From positions 165,560 through 229,559 of the forward strand of contig VXAI01000115.1 of the NCBI GenBank assembly GCA_013399305.1: DNA of 64,000 nucleotides, written 5' to 3'. Position 1 is the stretch's first letter. Every line of letters starts with the position of its first letter. The notes under the pieces were generated by a model. It saw only the letters and a program-made list of their open reading frames with translations, searched no databases and was not told where the DNA came from. Source of the stretch: Rostratula benghalensis. Its lineage: Eukaryota; Chordata; Aves; Charadriiformes; Rostratulidae. Of the stretch, positions 14,101-26,399 are shown in pieces. The translations under genes were made by a program, and so were the position numbers.

Positions 14101-17100
14101 AAGTAACTCATCCATGAGGGTCAGTCCTGTATCTAACACAGCCCAATACTTCAGTTAACGCAGATGACACAAAAAAGAAATCTGCAACTTACACAAAGCA
14201 TGAAAAAAGTGTAGCATGGTAAAAGACAGGATTAGAATTCAGAATTATTTGGACAAATTGAAAAATCCTTGGAAGTAAATAAGAAAGGTTTCATTAAAGA
14301 AAAGTGCAAAGTCTAGTGGGTATAATAGAAGTCTGCAATAAGTCTGGTGCATAAATACAAGACCAGAATTAACTGGGTGCATTGCAGATCTACAGAAACC
14401 CGATAATATAATAGATCACAAAACGCAGACAGTACCCATGTTATAAATATAAGCAAATGTAATAATGGGATGTAAAACAAGGAGCAAAATATCTAAGGCA
14501 CATAAAAGACATCTAGCTTGTTTGGGCACTGCTAGACAAGAGGAAGACAAATCAGTTGAACTGCAAAGGAAAAGAGAGTTGGAAGATACAATTCCAGTAT
14601 CAGAGAGCTGGAAGATAAAATTTAAGAGGACAGCTGGCTTTATGCACTCTAGAGACTAAAAGAAGATGCATACTAGTTGCCAAATATGTAAAAAGTTGTA
14701 ACTAACTCTCAGGAAACATGCATTCTACATATTTACTCTGGACAGGTAAGTATTGAACTGAAGGATTCAGGAACAAAGACTTAAGTTATATGCCTGTGAA
14801 AAAAAAAATAATCTACCTATAGATTTTAGCAGATATGGACATAGATGTATGATGTCCAAAATTGAAGCCTATGTGAAGGCAGTGGCTCCCAAACTTTTTC
14901 AGCTAGAGGGCCACTCCAATCAGACCTCAAATCTTGCTGATAAGTACTGAAACTGAAAAGGCGAGTTAGTATATATGAAAGCATACAACTTGTTAACACT
15001 TTGTTAGAAAAAAACATTGGTGAGGAATGGTTTTAGTATACATTGATCCTGTCTGGCACAAGGGAATACACCATATAAGTGTTTCTCTATCTTTTAAATT
15101 GAATGACCATCTGGCATATTAAAAAGGAACCTGTGAATCATTGTATTTCCTGATGTTTTTCAGGAAAGATGTAGCAAAAAAATAAAGTAGTAAGTGCTAC
15201 TTATCACTTATTAAAGCAGCAGAAATATATTTTAAAAAGAAAAAGTAAACAGAAATATAGTGAAGTACTGATAGAGCAACAAACATAACTCCTAACCAAA
15301 GCATCGGCACTTGGACATATTAGAGATATTTCAGTCATTACTTTTAGTTTCAAGATGTTAAGATCATAAACATGAAAAATAATTGCATAAATTTTTGCCT
15401 ATCGCAGACATTGTTCTGGTGAGCTCTAGTCTCATGTTTTCTGTTAAAAAAGGTGTGTTAGCACTTAGTCTGAAGGATCCAACAGAAGGACTATTTGAAT
15501 TGTATCGTCTTTTATAAAAAATATTTTATTAACAATCTGCTAAGAGCAAGAATTTCTCATTTGTCACTGGCACTATGTCAAATTTGCTTAGTTTTCAAAG
15601 ACAGTGTATTCATGGGTCATGTGTATACCTGAGAATCAAGCACTATTCGTTTAGACCCCCTAAACAATGAGTGCAACGGCTACCAGATGGTGATTTAAGC
15701 TTCAAGTGTAACAAGAAGCAGCACCAGATACTTCACCCCCCAGAAAAATCCCATTAAAATATTCTGTACTTGAAAATCAGGAAATAATTAATTTGATTCT
15801 TTCCACTTTAGTAATTAGAACCATTCACTTTTATCCCTACTTTCCATAAACTTACTGACCTCTTAGTCTTCAAATCATAATGCAAACATGAACATATGGG
15901 AATGAGCACACAAGCACCATCATAAGAGCATGTCCTCAGAAACATTTTTAAGGCAAGCAGCCAGGGTAGTGGTTTAGAGGCATCCTATACTTAGGTAGCA
16001 CTGCATGGCATCTAACATGCATACAGGGAAGAAGGGTAAGTCAACACCTTAAGATGACCTAGGCTCATTTGGAAACCAATCTAATTGTACATTCTGTTTA
16101 ACTTTCTAGACTGAGTTCATAAAAGCATCCTGAGCCAAGGCTCTAAAGTCAGTAAGAGAGAAACAGATTTTGTACGTGGATGAGACAAATTCCCGTATCT
16201 CCTTAACAATAAGGCACACAAGCACCAAACACCTCTACGTTAGCTGTAGGGAGAGTGAGGGAAGACACACAGTTTCGTGTTCTAGGAGAAAATACATAAT
16301 GTATACACAGAAGAGGAAGCAAAGCAAAAAAGTACCTGAATGTATTAAATGAAGCTGAAGCAACTAGAAGCCTCAGCTCATACAGGCCCTCCTGTATGAT
16401 AACTGATTTTTTTTTTTTCCTTACTGAACACCCTTTTGCTGAAAAAGAACAAACAAAACTCTTAGAATAATCGTGGCAGGAAGCAGTAAGTTGTAAATGC
16501 CAACCTGTAAATTTATTTTTATCTCCATGTCTCTGCTCCACTGAATATAACAACATTCCCTTAACAGATACCAACTCCAAGCCTATACAGTGTTGGGGTT
16601 GATTTGGATAAGCTATCACTGACCTCCATCATCCAAAACCATCCTGTTAGTCAACATGCTTGCTCAGCACTCTCTTTCTACTCTACCTCTAGTTCACACT
16701 AGACAGAAGTGTGGTGTATCTTCATGGAAATAAGAGCAGTGGCATCTGCTTTTAATTTATTTAATATCTAGAATCACGTTATAGCAAAACCACAAAAAGT
16801 CTGACATAAATGTTACCAAAATACCACCACGTAAGAACTAAGCAGTACTTGAAATTAAGAAGCAGTAAGTATTACCAGAATTATTAAAATTCCTGAAATC
16901 AGAAACCAGCAACAGTTCAAATCAACTCTTTTTAGGGTTTATTTTAAGCTTAACTTTGATTTTTGCACTTCTTACTTTCTCCCACTAATACTCCAACTTG
17001 CAACAAGTGCAAGAAGGCACTTGAGTTTTTATTGCCAAAAAGTACCATTCTTACACAACAGAGAAAGCAGACTTAAAAATTAAGATGCCTCCATATCAAA

Positions 17101-20100
17101 TAAGCAGAAGTAATGGAAAACAAGTAAGTTTCCTTTTTCCTCTCATGTCAAATAAACAGTACATTCAGTTCCATAACCTGGGTTGGGCTGCCTTCCCTCC
17201 TCCTCTCTTTGTACAGGATTAGGTCAAGCTTTTGAGACATATTTCCCCAAGTACATGAGTTTCACGTTGTACCTGATCCAATTAAAACAGGAAGCTCTGC
17301 GTAATATTTCTTTAGGTATCCCATAAATTCCAACCTCAGCTGTAACTGACTTACCTTTTCCGCAATCTGAAAGTACTAGGCTTTTCAAAGGAGAAAGGAA
17401 AGAATATGAACAACTAGATAAGGGCCAAGCCTCACAGAACCACTGCAAGACTATTTCATTTTTGTGACTGGAAAGGTGGCATGTGACCCATGAAAGAGCG
17501 ACAACGTGTAATGAAAAATGAAATTGCTGCAAAAACACCAGGAAAGACAAGAGCTATTATTCAAAGTAATTCCCGAGGAAGAATGTGGAACAGATACCTC
17601 TGGTTGGGAAGGTCTACATCAATATTCTGCTCCTCCATCTCACTCTTCTTCACCAGTTATTAAGAAACTACAAGTATTTATTAATATGCTTGCCAAGTAA
17701 CATAGGCAGAGAACTAAAGTGGGTATGCTATAAAATCCCAAACCCTACTTCCTCTTACCCACAGCACAAAGAGAACAGTGATGATGGTATGGGGGTATTT
17801 TAAACACAATAGTTTAATTCCTTCTTACAATCTGTCCTTAGAAATTCGACATTAATTTGAAAGGATATCAGATTTCATCTTACCATTTTTTCAACTATTC
17901 ACAGACTATAGATATTTTTGATTTGCAGAGAATAAAACATTGGAAGTTAAATCATGCATCCATTTTACTCCAGCAATATCAGTCATGGATTGGGACAAAT
18001 CTCAAGCTTGATAGAGAATAACAATTTAATACTTTATAAATTGCATGCCTATTTCTATTTACTAGATTTTGAACTATAATACTCTTTCTCTAAACTTTTT
18101 CATGTAACTTCTTTACATGAAGACTGTAAGGTAAACTTCAAAATTCTTAGAAGAACAATAACTTTTGCCCAGAGTTTTCCTTCTCTTTTTAAGTTGATAA
18201 GATATCTTGTTTCAATTCTTTTCTGAATGAAACAGAAAACACAAGGAGCTCACCAGAGCAGCCTTTTAAAAAAAACCTAAACATTATGACAGGCATCTAA
18301 GAACTGCAGCAACTTCCTTTGACAAGAGGAGAAAGAATGTCAATACCAGTATAAAACCTCACTAAATTATCTGTACCAAGGGGCCACTAAAGAAGAGATT
18401 AATTGAAAGAAGATGGGAAAGAGAAGTCAGGGAAAAAAAAAATAATCAATACTGAATTTACTATACAATCATCAACGAGAAAACTGTGTTATTGTAAATA
18501 TTTGGAAATGACTTCAACTGTCTATAGTTACATTTTTGATTATTTTTTTTTCTACTTACCTAAACCTTTTTGTCCAGGGTTTTTAGCAAAGTTAAAAGTA
18601 AACTGATAGAAATCTTTGAACTTTGTTGGATCCTTTAGCTCCTGTTCCAGTCTTGGCAATAGAGCTTTTAGTTTTTCTGTGGTGTCACACCTGTTCAAAA
18701 GAGGTTACGTTATTTGTAAATATTTAGATTTCTTTTTACCTTTTCTTTCTTCTCTCTCTTTTTTATTTTTGTTTATTTTTTTTAAGGTTTATTTTCAGAG
18801 CACAACAAAACAGTAGTTAAGATAAAAACAGATTATCTGTCTGGATAGCATTTTTTTAAGAAAAAGATAAACACTCATATGCCTTTACTAAACAATTTTA
18901 AGTGGAACATTAAGCCCTTGACAACAGCTTGAAGGCTGACAAACCATTTAATAGCCTGGCATGGGTAAGCTAAGACAAAAGCAAGTTACTGAGATTCTAA
19001 CAGGAATCCCCTAATAACACAAGACTGGAGCACTTTCAGTGACTGCACCTGAGCTGACAAGATGAAATTTTAAAAGAAAAAGCGTTTCCCCCGCACCAAG
19101 GAATCAAATGAACATTCAAAGTTCATGGGATATTACCAATATTTTTCAATTGTACCTGGAAATTCAAAGAGAAGGAAATAGGACTCAAAGAAACAGCAAT
19201 CATAACTACCACCTCACATTTGAGAGTTCTCAGTAGCTAAATATTTGCACTTATTCTAAAGACTCAAAAATTATTAAAGGATTAAGAACTACACTAAAAT
19301 CCGTAAAATGCAGATGCAGTTTTAACTGTCTTACATGGTACAGATAAAAATAAGTACCTTTCTGGCCTCCTGCAGTACCTGGTGGAGAAGATAAAGAATT
19401 CTGCCAAGAGTCTTCAACTAAGAACTTCAGTTTCATGGGGACTTGATCTAGTTAACAATAGGGATAAATATCATACCTTCCCATACTTATACTAAGGTGC
19501 TATATGAACTAAGCCTCAGGGAGTTTCTCTTCCTTCAAATCTTCAGGTATGTTTAATGTTAATTACCACAGACACTGCACCTCCAGCATTTAACAAAACC
19601 ATTTCCAATTCTCAGTAAGCAGCATACCAGTGGCAAGCAGGTATGATTAGATTATGCTCTCAAGAACACCGTGTTGACCAGAAAGACACACGCGCAAAAA
19701 AAAAAAAAAAATAATAAAAAAAAAAATCACAGACCTCTGCAGAACTGCATCAAAGACAGTCACGAGGACATAAGAGCAACGTGACAATGAAGTTACAAAA
19801 CAAAATCCAAGCCAGAAGGTTCATGGCTTAGCAAAATCTTTTTAATCAGTTATATCAAATAATGCCGCAAGCCTTTAATATAACAGCATGAGCACTTGAT
19901 TGCTGTTGATTGGCTAGAAAACAGTCTATACCCAGAGGGACAAAATAAAGCAGTGGATTTCAGAGGATATCAGAAGTTATTTCATCACAGTTTCTGAATA
20001 CTCTGACCTAAAAAGGAAAGCTCAGAAAAAAAATAAATAACCAATGAGGTCAGTGACAAGAGACCACTAGGACCCCTGCTCAAGAAACAACCACCACATT

Positions 20101-23100
20101 TGCTAGAAATTTGTGTACTGTAGAAGGGTTTTGATAAGATGCCATTGTAAGATCAAATAAAATTATTTAGCTACAAAAAAAAATATTCACAAGTAATGAA
20201 CTGTAATTCTCCACCTATCCAATGTAACCTGGTTACAAAAAAACAAATAACTTTTTGACCCCTCTACATATTTGAAATACTGCATCTCTTCCAAGGAAAA
20301 GTTATACACAGGATATTTTATATTGAAAACTGCTTGACTTCATGGCTGAAGAGAGGGAGCGTGGTTTAACCTCAAACTCTGTTATTCAGAACAGCTTCAT
20401 AATCAAGGAAGGAAAAAGAAAAACAAATAAAAAATCAGTTACATCACAGTTCAACTACATCTTTTCTACTACCAAAACCATAATTTGTATTTCAATTTCT
20501 TATGGATATTCTGTACAAATGAAGTATCTAGTATATAAGGCAATAAGAGGTAAGTATGGTTTGCAAATGTAGAAAGAAAAAAGTTGCACTTGGTGGTGAC
20601 AAGGCATAAGGCAAAGGGAAACAATGAGGTTCTCTGCTTTCCTATTTCTTTTCTGACTGAACTTTTTCCCTCTCCCGCCCCCTTCTCATGTCTCCAGTGA
20701 CTTCCAGCTTTTAACAGCACACAGCCCACCTCAAAGCCTTAAACAACCGTGCATATGTTTATATGAATTACCTGAAAAGATCAGCATATCTGCCTGTCTT
20801 CCCTGCTGTACAGGTAGGAATTCTTTTGCTTCACCCTTACTGCAGTTGTTGTTAAGGCTTTGCAGTAAATCAATTTAAGGAAGATGCCACGCTAGAGGCG
20901 TTTAGCACCTGTAAGGCTTAGCACCAGCTTTTTGACGCTTAACACTTAATTCTATTAAAAAAACGTTTTGAACAGAGCTTGGGCCTCACATTTTGAACTA
21001 TGCAGAAATGGATACTTACCCCAACTCTGTCATGCCATCAACAAATTCCTTTTTGCTGAATTCACATTGAGTAGCTGCCCTGAACTTCCATGCTACAACC
21101 AGAACACTGATACTGGCTGGGTCCAGGCTTAAATCATCACAAAACTGTTGAATCCCATCAATACCAATTTTATTTTCATCTTGTGGGTCTGCAGTTCAAA
21201 ACAGAGAGAGGGGAATTGTAATTATTTGCAAAAACTGTTTACAAATCATCTGCATAGCTTTGATATATTGTATAACACAGGTTTTCATTTTTTCATAAGC
21301 TTCACAAATGACTTCACTTGACATCTATTTAATTTTTGAATTACCTTGAAGAGTATCTGTAAATAAATTAGGCATTCTGCAAGCTTCCCTTGAAATTGAT
21401 TTGCAACTTCTTCCTAAACTCATCAATTAAATAGTTTTGTCTTCTCTTCACAATGCTCTATGAAAGATCTGAATTAACCGAGGAGATGTCTGACTACATC
21501 CAAAACCAGTAAGGCTGACAAACACATCAAAATGTACAAGATCCTTAATGGTTAGTATGTATTAAACTTTATAAGAAAAACAAACCCAAATAACAACAAC
21601 AACCACCACCACCCAATAAAAATCCACAGATTTTTTTCCTGGTATGGATATAGGGAAATCTTCTATAACCATTTAAAGACAAAAATTAACTCAAACATTT
21701 TTTATTTTTAACTATAGGTTAGGGAAACCACCAAAAAAACACTGCTCAAACAGTGTCTTAGCATAACAGGTTCTTAAGCTAAACAATACAATTTAGGAAA
21801 TACTATGTTTCAATAGTACAAAGTTTACTACCTTTCAGAATGTCAGTACCACTGCCTAACTACCCACCTCAGGATAGTTGTCATTGTAACAACATTCTTT
21901 CTCAAAAAAAACCAAACTACCCCAAAACCCCAAACAAACAAACAAACCCCCCTGCATTTAAACTTAAATAACTGGAAGGTGAAAACCCCACCCAAACAGC
22001 AAAAACACCCCGAAACCAATACAAAAACCCAACCACCTTTAGTTTTTCAAGGCTGACGACTTTCCAACTACAAAACTGTCTTTCCCAGCTTTTGATAGGA
22101 AAACATTTCAGTATCCTAAGTTGGGCTATGTAGAAAAGGATCCCTCAAGTAAATTTAAGAATAACTCCTTAAACCGGTAAGATTTTTAACCACGCTACTA
22201 AATCTGTATCCAAGCATAATAACTTGATTTAAAAAAAAACCCTGAGTCTAAAGAAAACTTTATCTATTTTTTGGGGTAGGGGGGTGGGGGGTGTGTTAAG
22301 CTAAGATCTCTTCCACTTTTCCAGCCAATACTACAGTGGAAGAAATGCTAACACACAGGGAGGAAGTTACTTTAGCAAAGACTTAGACCTATTCAACACC
22401 GAATTACACTTGTGGTATAATTGAGAGACCTTTGAGCAGGAATAACAAATAATCATATCTATTTGACTGTATGCCAGATCTTGTTCTAGGATGTGTAAAA
22501 TGCGGTGTGTGTGTGTGTGTATTTGGGGAGTAATTTAAGAACCAAAGGCAAAAAGTGGACTAGTGTTGAAATCAGTGGAAAAAAACTGATGGTTTTAAAC
22601 CATCTACCTTTCATCCTTATCATGTTTCCTGCCATCCAGGTAAAGAGGAATAATAACGAAATTGTTGTTTTGACACAGTTGCTGGATAAACGGATAAGAA
22701 AACTAAAAAACAAGACAGCATAAAAAACAAAAGACCTCTCATCTCAGATTTCAAATCTAGTGCAATATTCTACAGGCCCTGTAGGACAAAGGAATCCCTT
22801 GTGGTTGCGAGGTGAAAGACTCAGGTTAAAGCTACATACAAAAAAAGGAAAAGCTCTTAACCAAATCTTTTATTTTTGTCTCTCAAGTCTTGTGAAAGTT
22901 TTGCTCAAATTTACAACTTTACTTCAGTGTTAAAGTCCTGTAACTGCAAAGGTGTGCTGCTAACCAAAACACAGACATAAAGTCGATTACTTTCTTTCAC
23001 AAAAGCAAAGTTGTGCAGTTTGCTATTGCTAGTCAATGACTAAAAATGAATAACATTTGTGATATTTTTATATTTCATTTTAGATATTCTTAAGTAGCAC

Positions 23101-24560
23101 TTATGAATTCATATATATTTTTGGTCCACCAACCTCCGGGACTGACATGCAAGGAGGAAGTAAAAGTTTTAGATATGAATATATGTTATTTATATATTTA
23201 CATATATATATAAAACGAATTTAAGAAGTGGGTCTCTAGAGCTTCTTTTCCCCAAAGGAAATGGTATGGTGTTGCTAGTTTTCTTTTTCCTACACAATTA
23301 ATTACCAGATAAAAATGCATTTATTAAAGAGTATCTATACTTAAAAACAGAACACCCGTAAAGAATAAAAAGTGGAAACAATATCATAAGATCAGGATAA
23401 AGTGTATACAAAGCATGCCATACACTGCAATCAATTAGAAAAGCACATAAAGTCATAGTAGAGTCATTGTGAAGAGTTCCATCTTTTAAAAAACACAAGA
23501 TGTATGGATCTTGGCAGGGGCTGGTAATGACTCCAGCCCGCTCTGCTCTAACATGGAATGAACAAAGCACACATTCATGTCAGACGGCCCCATGTCACAA
23601 AGCACTGTCACCTGGATCATGTACATCCTTATAGTTACATGATTATATTTTCCTTTTATATTTTTACTGTTCTTTCTAACAAGGCTGTAAAATAAACAGA
23701 AAGGAAACAACCCTGCCTTTAATCCACTTCCCTGTGGCTTTCCCTCCAAGCCTCTCTGAACAGTACTTTTGCTGTAATATGCCAGTGCAAATAATAAAAT
23801 AAGGATGGAGTCTCTACACTAGTGTTTGAGTTTCCTTGTTTGACTGTTTTGTTTTAGCTGCAATGTTATCCAAAACAAGTTTTATTTTAGTGTATAGAGA
23901 TACTACTGTCTTTCTACAGAAATAACTCCCCAAATATTAGTGTAAGAGTAGTACGTATTATTTTGCCACACAAAGTACACTGTATATATATTTAATAGCA
24001 GCCACTGGCACTATGTGAAATAAATTGCATAATAAACTTTACTCTCCTTCCCCCCATATGTAGCTGATGTTATTTCCTCATGATAGGTTTAATTTCCTCT
24101 GAATTCACTTTAAACTCTACAGGAATACCTACAGAAATTGTGTAATGAACATTACGAGCATTTAAAACCTTCTTCATTCTTATCTCACAACCACAAAGAC
24201 AGGGTGAGAAACAACAGCTGGTGATCTTTCCTTGCAAGTCCTTAAGAATGACAGAGGGAAAAGCAGAAATCCCATTCAAACAAAATAATTAGAAAAACCC
24301 CCAAACCCACATCAACAACAACAAAACCCACCCAAAGCCTTACCTTTGTATCGATTATACAATTGCTCTAATTTCTTCCTGTCTACTGAATTTCTCATGG
24401 ATTCTTTGTAGTACAAGTCTGGATTCTGGAAGTAGTTGTCTGTTGCCACTTCTAGTTTCCACTCATTCTGCATTAAGCAGTATATAGCAGTCCTTTCACC
24501 AGCCTGGGTAAATGCCATGAACTGGCGCACCTTGTCCTTCTGAGATGATTTAAGCTTATG
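2023..24560 (-). CDS. DCUN1D2: DCUN1D2 (DCNL2), cullin neddylation co-factor, coding exons 2-7
   Basis: The product is a scaffold-type co-E3 that binds the cullin C-terminal region and the NEDD8-charged E2, speeding NEDD8 transfer to cullins and so activating cullin-RING ubiquitin ligases. The gene is spliced on the minus strand from exons 24560-24344, 21188-21020, 18690-18560, 5445-5363, 2969-2873 and 2102-2023. Every junction has GT-AG and the phases join (1, 2, 1, 0, 1). Adding one initiator Met from exon 1 gives 259 residues, the human DCUN1D2 length as I remember it. A UBA-like domain spans about residues 8-45 and the PONY/DCUN1 domain about 60-248. The DAD-patch residues that contact cullin fall exactly at D211 (exon 6), A235 and D241 (exon 7). 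The C-terminus ends in KRKTS, whereas human ends in KRSLF from memory. The paralogue DCUN1D1 is the alternative; the N-terminal HKLKSS, the [14 protein letters not shown] segment and the [11 protein letters not shown] tail favour DCUN1D2. The initiator exon is not fixed (see the promoter entries). Confidence 0.95.
2103..2872 (-). other. DCUN1D2: DCUN1D2 intron 6
   Basis: A 770-base AT-rich intron with short poly(A) runs, including an A-rich and CA tract near 2249-2272. No other feature was seen. Confidence 0.9.
2873..2969 (-). CDS. DCUN1D2: DCUN1D2 exon 6
   Basis: Encodes [18 protein letters not shown] and [13 protein letters not shown], residues 202-233 plus the first base of G234. D211 of the DAD patch lies here. 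Acceptor TTATAG and donor GTAAGC. Confidence 0.96.
3351..3360. other. Assembly gap (10 N)
   Basis: Ten undetermined bases between C-rich flanks within DCUN1D2 intron 5. The round length suggests a placeholder, so the true missing length is unknown. Confidence 0.99.
3928..4003. repeat. G/T-rich low-complexity tract
   Basis: Runs of T and G such as GGGGTTTTTTTTG and TTTGTTTGGGGTTTC. It is one of many A/C (or complementary G/T) tracts across the window, and this one is A/C-rich on the DCUN1D2 sense strand. Confidence 0.7.
5363..5445 (-). CDS. DCUN1D2: DCUN1D2 exon 5
   Basis: Encodes [17 protein letters not shown] and [11 protein letters not shown] (D174 split, to residue 201) of the PONY domain. 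Acceptor CTTTCAG and donor GTAAGT. Confidence 0.96.
7886..8257 (-). mobile_element. CR1 LINE, 5'-truncated 3' fragment
   Basis: On the plus strand it begins with the complement of a CR1 3' end: TCATAGAATCACAGAATTG, then GTTGGAAGGGACC and GATCATCTAG. It runs through the conserved CR1 tail to CTCCCCTCAGCCTCCTCT. The element is inserted in minus orientation, the same sense as DCUN1D2. The coding part is heavily decayed. The 3' end resembles the copy at 39055-39219, suggesting one subfamily. Confidence 0.9.
8496..9023 (-). mobile_element. CR1 LINE with open reverse-transcriptase C-terminal segment
   Basis: A minus-oriented CR1 3' part. The 3' end on the plus strand is ATCATAGAATGG followed by GAAGGGACCTCTAGG. 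A frame from about 9049 to 8609 stays open for 146 codons and reads the CR1 ORF2 C-terminus, with landmarks [37 protein letters not shown] and [11 protein letters not shown]. It is truncated at its 5' end and cannot encode a whole reverse transcriptase. It lies inside DCUN1D2 intron 4. Confidence 0.93.
14880..14940 (+). mobile_element. Possible hAT (Charlie-like) terminal inverted repeat
   Basis: The sequence CAGTGGCTCCCAAACTTTTT followed by CAGCTAGAGGGCCAC closely resembles the end of hAT-Charlie elements (CAGTGGTTCTCAAACTTTTT type). I did not find a matching inverted end or an 8-bp target duplication of TGTGAAGG nearby. It may be a solo or decayed end. Confidence 0.5.
18560..18690 (-). CDS. 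DCUN1D2: DCUN1D2 exon 4
   Basis: Encodes [19 protein letters not shown], then [16 protein letters not shown] and AKNPGQKGL (G130 split to first base of D174). Acceptor TTGAACAG, donor GTAAGT. The exon starts GTGTGA immediately after CAG. Confidence 0.96.
18691..21019 (-). other. DCUN1D2: DCUN1D2 intron 3
   Basis: A 2.3 kb AT-rich intron with an A-rich run at 19697-19727 and several pyrimidine runs. No gene or mobile element was recognised. Confidence 0.85.
21020..21188 (-). CDS. DCUN1D2: DCUN1D2 exon 3
   Basis: Encodes [38 protein letters not shown] and [18 protein letters not shown], the first half of the PONY domain with its EF-hand-like helices. Acceptor AACTGCAG, donor GTAAGT. Confidence 0.96.
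21903..21960. repeat. A/C-rich low-complexity tract
   Basis: Alternating A runs and C runs with (AAAC)n, ending in CCCCCC. It matches the class of A/C tracts at 40569-40629, 57692-57758 and 58917-58972. Confidence 0.75.
22273..22291 (+). repeat. G-rich tract, possible G-quadruplex
   Basis: GGGG-TA-GGGGGG-T-GGGGGG on the plus strand, inside DCUN1D2 intron 2 (antisense to the gene). Three long G runs are long enough to be divided into four. Confidence 0.55.
22505..22520. repeat. (GT)8 microsatellite
   Basis: Eight GT units within DCUN1D2 intron 2. A shorter (GT)6 run lies at 49424-49435 in TMCO3 intron 9. Confidence 0.85.
24344..24560 (-). CDS. DCUN1D2: DCUN1D2 exon 2
   Basis: Encodes residues 2-73, [20 protein letters not shown] followed by [20 protein letters not shown], the UBA-like domain, and ends LEQLYNRYK with one base of D74. 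The acceptor is CATCCCAAAG and the donor GTAAGG. The frame is open at the exon start, so the initiator Met lies in an upstream exon. Confidence 0.95.
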
Positions 24561-26399
24561 CTTTGGGATGCAAAAGAAGCAGGAAAGCCAATGAAGCTAA
24601 TCCAGAAGTTTGTTTCAGCATTCTACTACTAACACCTATCTTTAAAAGGTTTTAGTTTTCTTGTGGATGACAACTTTCACTTCAGAATTACAGGAAGACA
24701 AGGCCTTGTTCTTCTGCAGTTACAAAGACAGCATTTTCTTCTGAAAACTGAAATGACAGCATCTATATACACATTTTTTTAGCAGCACATATCCTGGCAG
24801 TAATAAATTTGTATTTCTGCTTTATAGCTCACATATGCATAAGTTTTTCTATTCTGTAACAGCAGTAAACACAAGTTTCATCATATAACAATACGGTTAT
24901 CTTCTGAAAATATGCGTAGTGGTTATACAAACAAGGAATTACAAAGGCACAATTTATAGATTCTGAAAAAGTCATTCATACACAGAGAAAAACTGCTCAA
25001 CAGCTTTCCTAATATTTTCCTAGCAACAATGAACAATGCAAAGCTTAATCAATTTAAGTTATCAGCTGAAAAATGCAGCAGCATTTCTCATGCTTTTATG
25101 TTAGAAATCATTCCCAACAGAAGATGTAAGACAAAAAGAAAACAGATAAAGCAGACATGTCAGAATGCAACGTTTGCTTGAATATTACAAAGAGTCTGTA
25201 AAGTTGCTGTAAATGTGATTTAAAATTTTAACATTGAAAAAGATGTTTATACTATTAATATGGCAAACAACAAAACGGCCTATTAGAGTGGCAGACAGGC
25301 ATGAAAAAGTTGCTTTTCCTAATGGCAGTTAATTGGAGCAACCATCTCAACACAGCATGCCTAAACTTCTGGGAAACCCAAGAGGTGGGATCAGTGATTT
25401 CGTAGGGAGCAAATTTGCTATTACTGTAGTTCAACATAATTCTTTACATGGAACTGGAAGGAGAAAATAAATTAAAAGTTTGGGTTTTATTATATTCTGA
25501 TACTTTTTAATTTCTTTAAACCATATTTAGTGCATGTTCCAGGCCAACAATTAAGCTGAAAAATCTGTCTGTGTCCCTCACTACTGCTTAAATCATCAAG
25601 TGCAACTGAAAATGTACTGGTCTTTTAAGTATCAGGGAAAAATTGAATCCCAATTTAGTGAGCAGTAAACACAGGACCATCTTTCAGTTCACTTGTTATC
25701 TCTTGTACACATATGGATGGTGACATCTCGACTACACATGGTCCTGAGACAAGAAACACATCACATAAACAAGATAAGGACTTGGGTCTTTCCTACAAGA
25801 TTTTTCAATTTTATGTAAGAAGAAACATGTAAATTTTCTTTTTTTTGTACAAGAAGAAACATGTAAAGTGGGAAAAGAGCTGAAAAAGATAAGGACAGTG
25901 TATTTTGGTTAGAAAACACTCAAGAATCAATTGACTGCAAGCTCTGTGTAACCTTCCTCCCCCGGTTTTCGTCAAGGTCTAACTGTAAGAGTCTCTCTGC
26001 ACTAACATCTTCCTCAGTTACATAAACTCCTTCTCAGCAACAAACTTGGTGACGATCGCTTTGAAACAGAGGGCTCCGCCAACAATTCCGAAGTCCAACC
26101 CATCTAAGCCTACTTAACGCCAGGCGTTTAGGGATGTTTCCTAGGTTCAAAACCAAACCCCGAGTTGCGGGAAGAAACCGAAGGCCAGAAACGGCTTGGA
26201 CTATCCGACCCACAGTACAGCTTCTGCACTTCGTCTGCCTTTAACGGCTTGCGTAGCAGCCAGCGGTACCCAGGGGCTCTCTCCCGCAGCGAGGAAGGTC
26301 TGGAAGCCGAGTTTCTCGCAAAACTTCCCACCCATGGAGCCCGAACATGGAGAAAAAGTATCTCACCCCCAAGCCCCGGGAAGGCAATTCGTACCGCAC
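24561..26399 (-). other. DCUN1D2: DCUN1D2 intron 1 (if exon 1 ends at 26400)
   Basis: AT-rich up to about 26.0 kb, then becoming CpG-rich. It holds a 17-base direct repeat at 25817-25833 and 25851-25867. If exon 1 is in the assembly gap the intron is longer. No other gene was recognised. Confidence 0.6.
25817..25867. repeat. 17-base direct repeat, 34-base period
   Basis: AAGAAGAAACATGTAAA occurs at 25817-25833 and again at 25851-25867, separated by a T-rich spacer of 17 bases. It suggests a small local duplication. Confidence 0.8.

Larger units (their letters stand above)
5446..18559 (-). other. DCUN1D2: DCUN1D2 intron 4 (13.1 kb)
   Basis: This is the largest intron of the gene. It is AT-rich and contains two minus-oriented CR1 fragments (7886-8257 and 8496-9023), a hAT-like terminal repeat near 14880 and scattered poly(A). 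Open frames at 11098-11496 (132 codons) and 16619-16203 (138 codons) have no recognisable domain, no splice context and no family resemblance, and are treated as chance. Nothing else was supported. Confidence 0.85.
21189..24343 (-). other. DCUN1D2: DCUN1D2 intron 2
   Basis: A 3.2 kb intron. It includes A/C-rich tracts (21903-21960, 22008-22036 and 24291-24333), a G-rich tract (22273-22291), a (GT)8 microsatellite (22505-22520) and an AT-rich TATATA stretch near 23185-23214. No gene was seen. Confidence 0.85.

Noticed and set aside
16203..16619. 138-codon minus-strand frame in DCUN1D2 intron 4
   Set aside because: It is in the sense direction of the host gene but has no recognisable homology and a low-complexity Lys-rich/Ser-rich mix. 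It would disrupt the well-supported exon 4-5 joint.
22505..22723. Frames around the GT microsatellite on both strands
   Set aside because: Short, repeat-derived Val/Cys and His/Thr runs with no homology.
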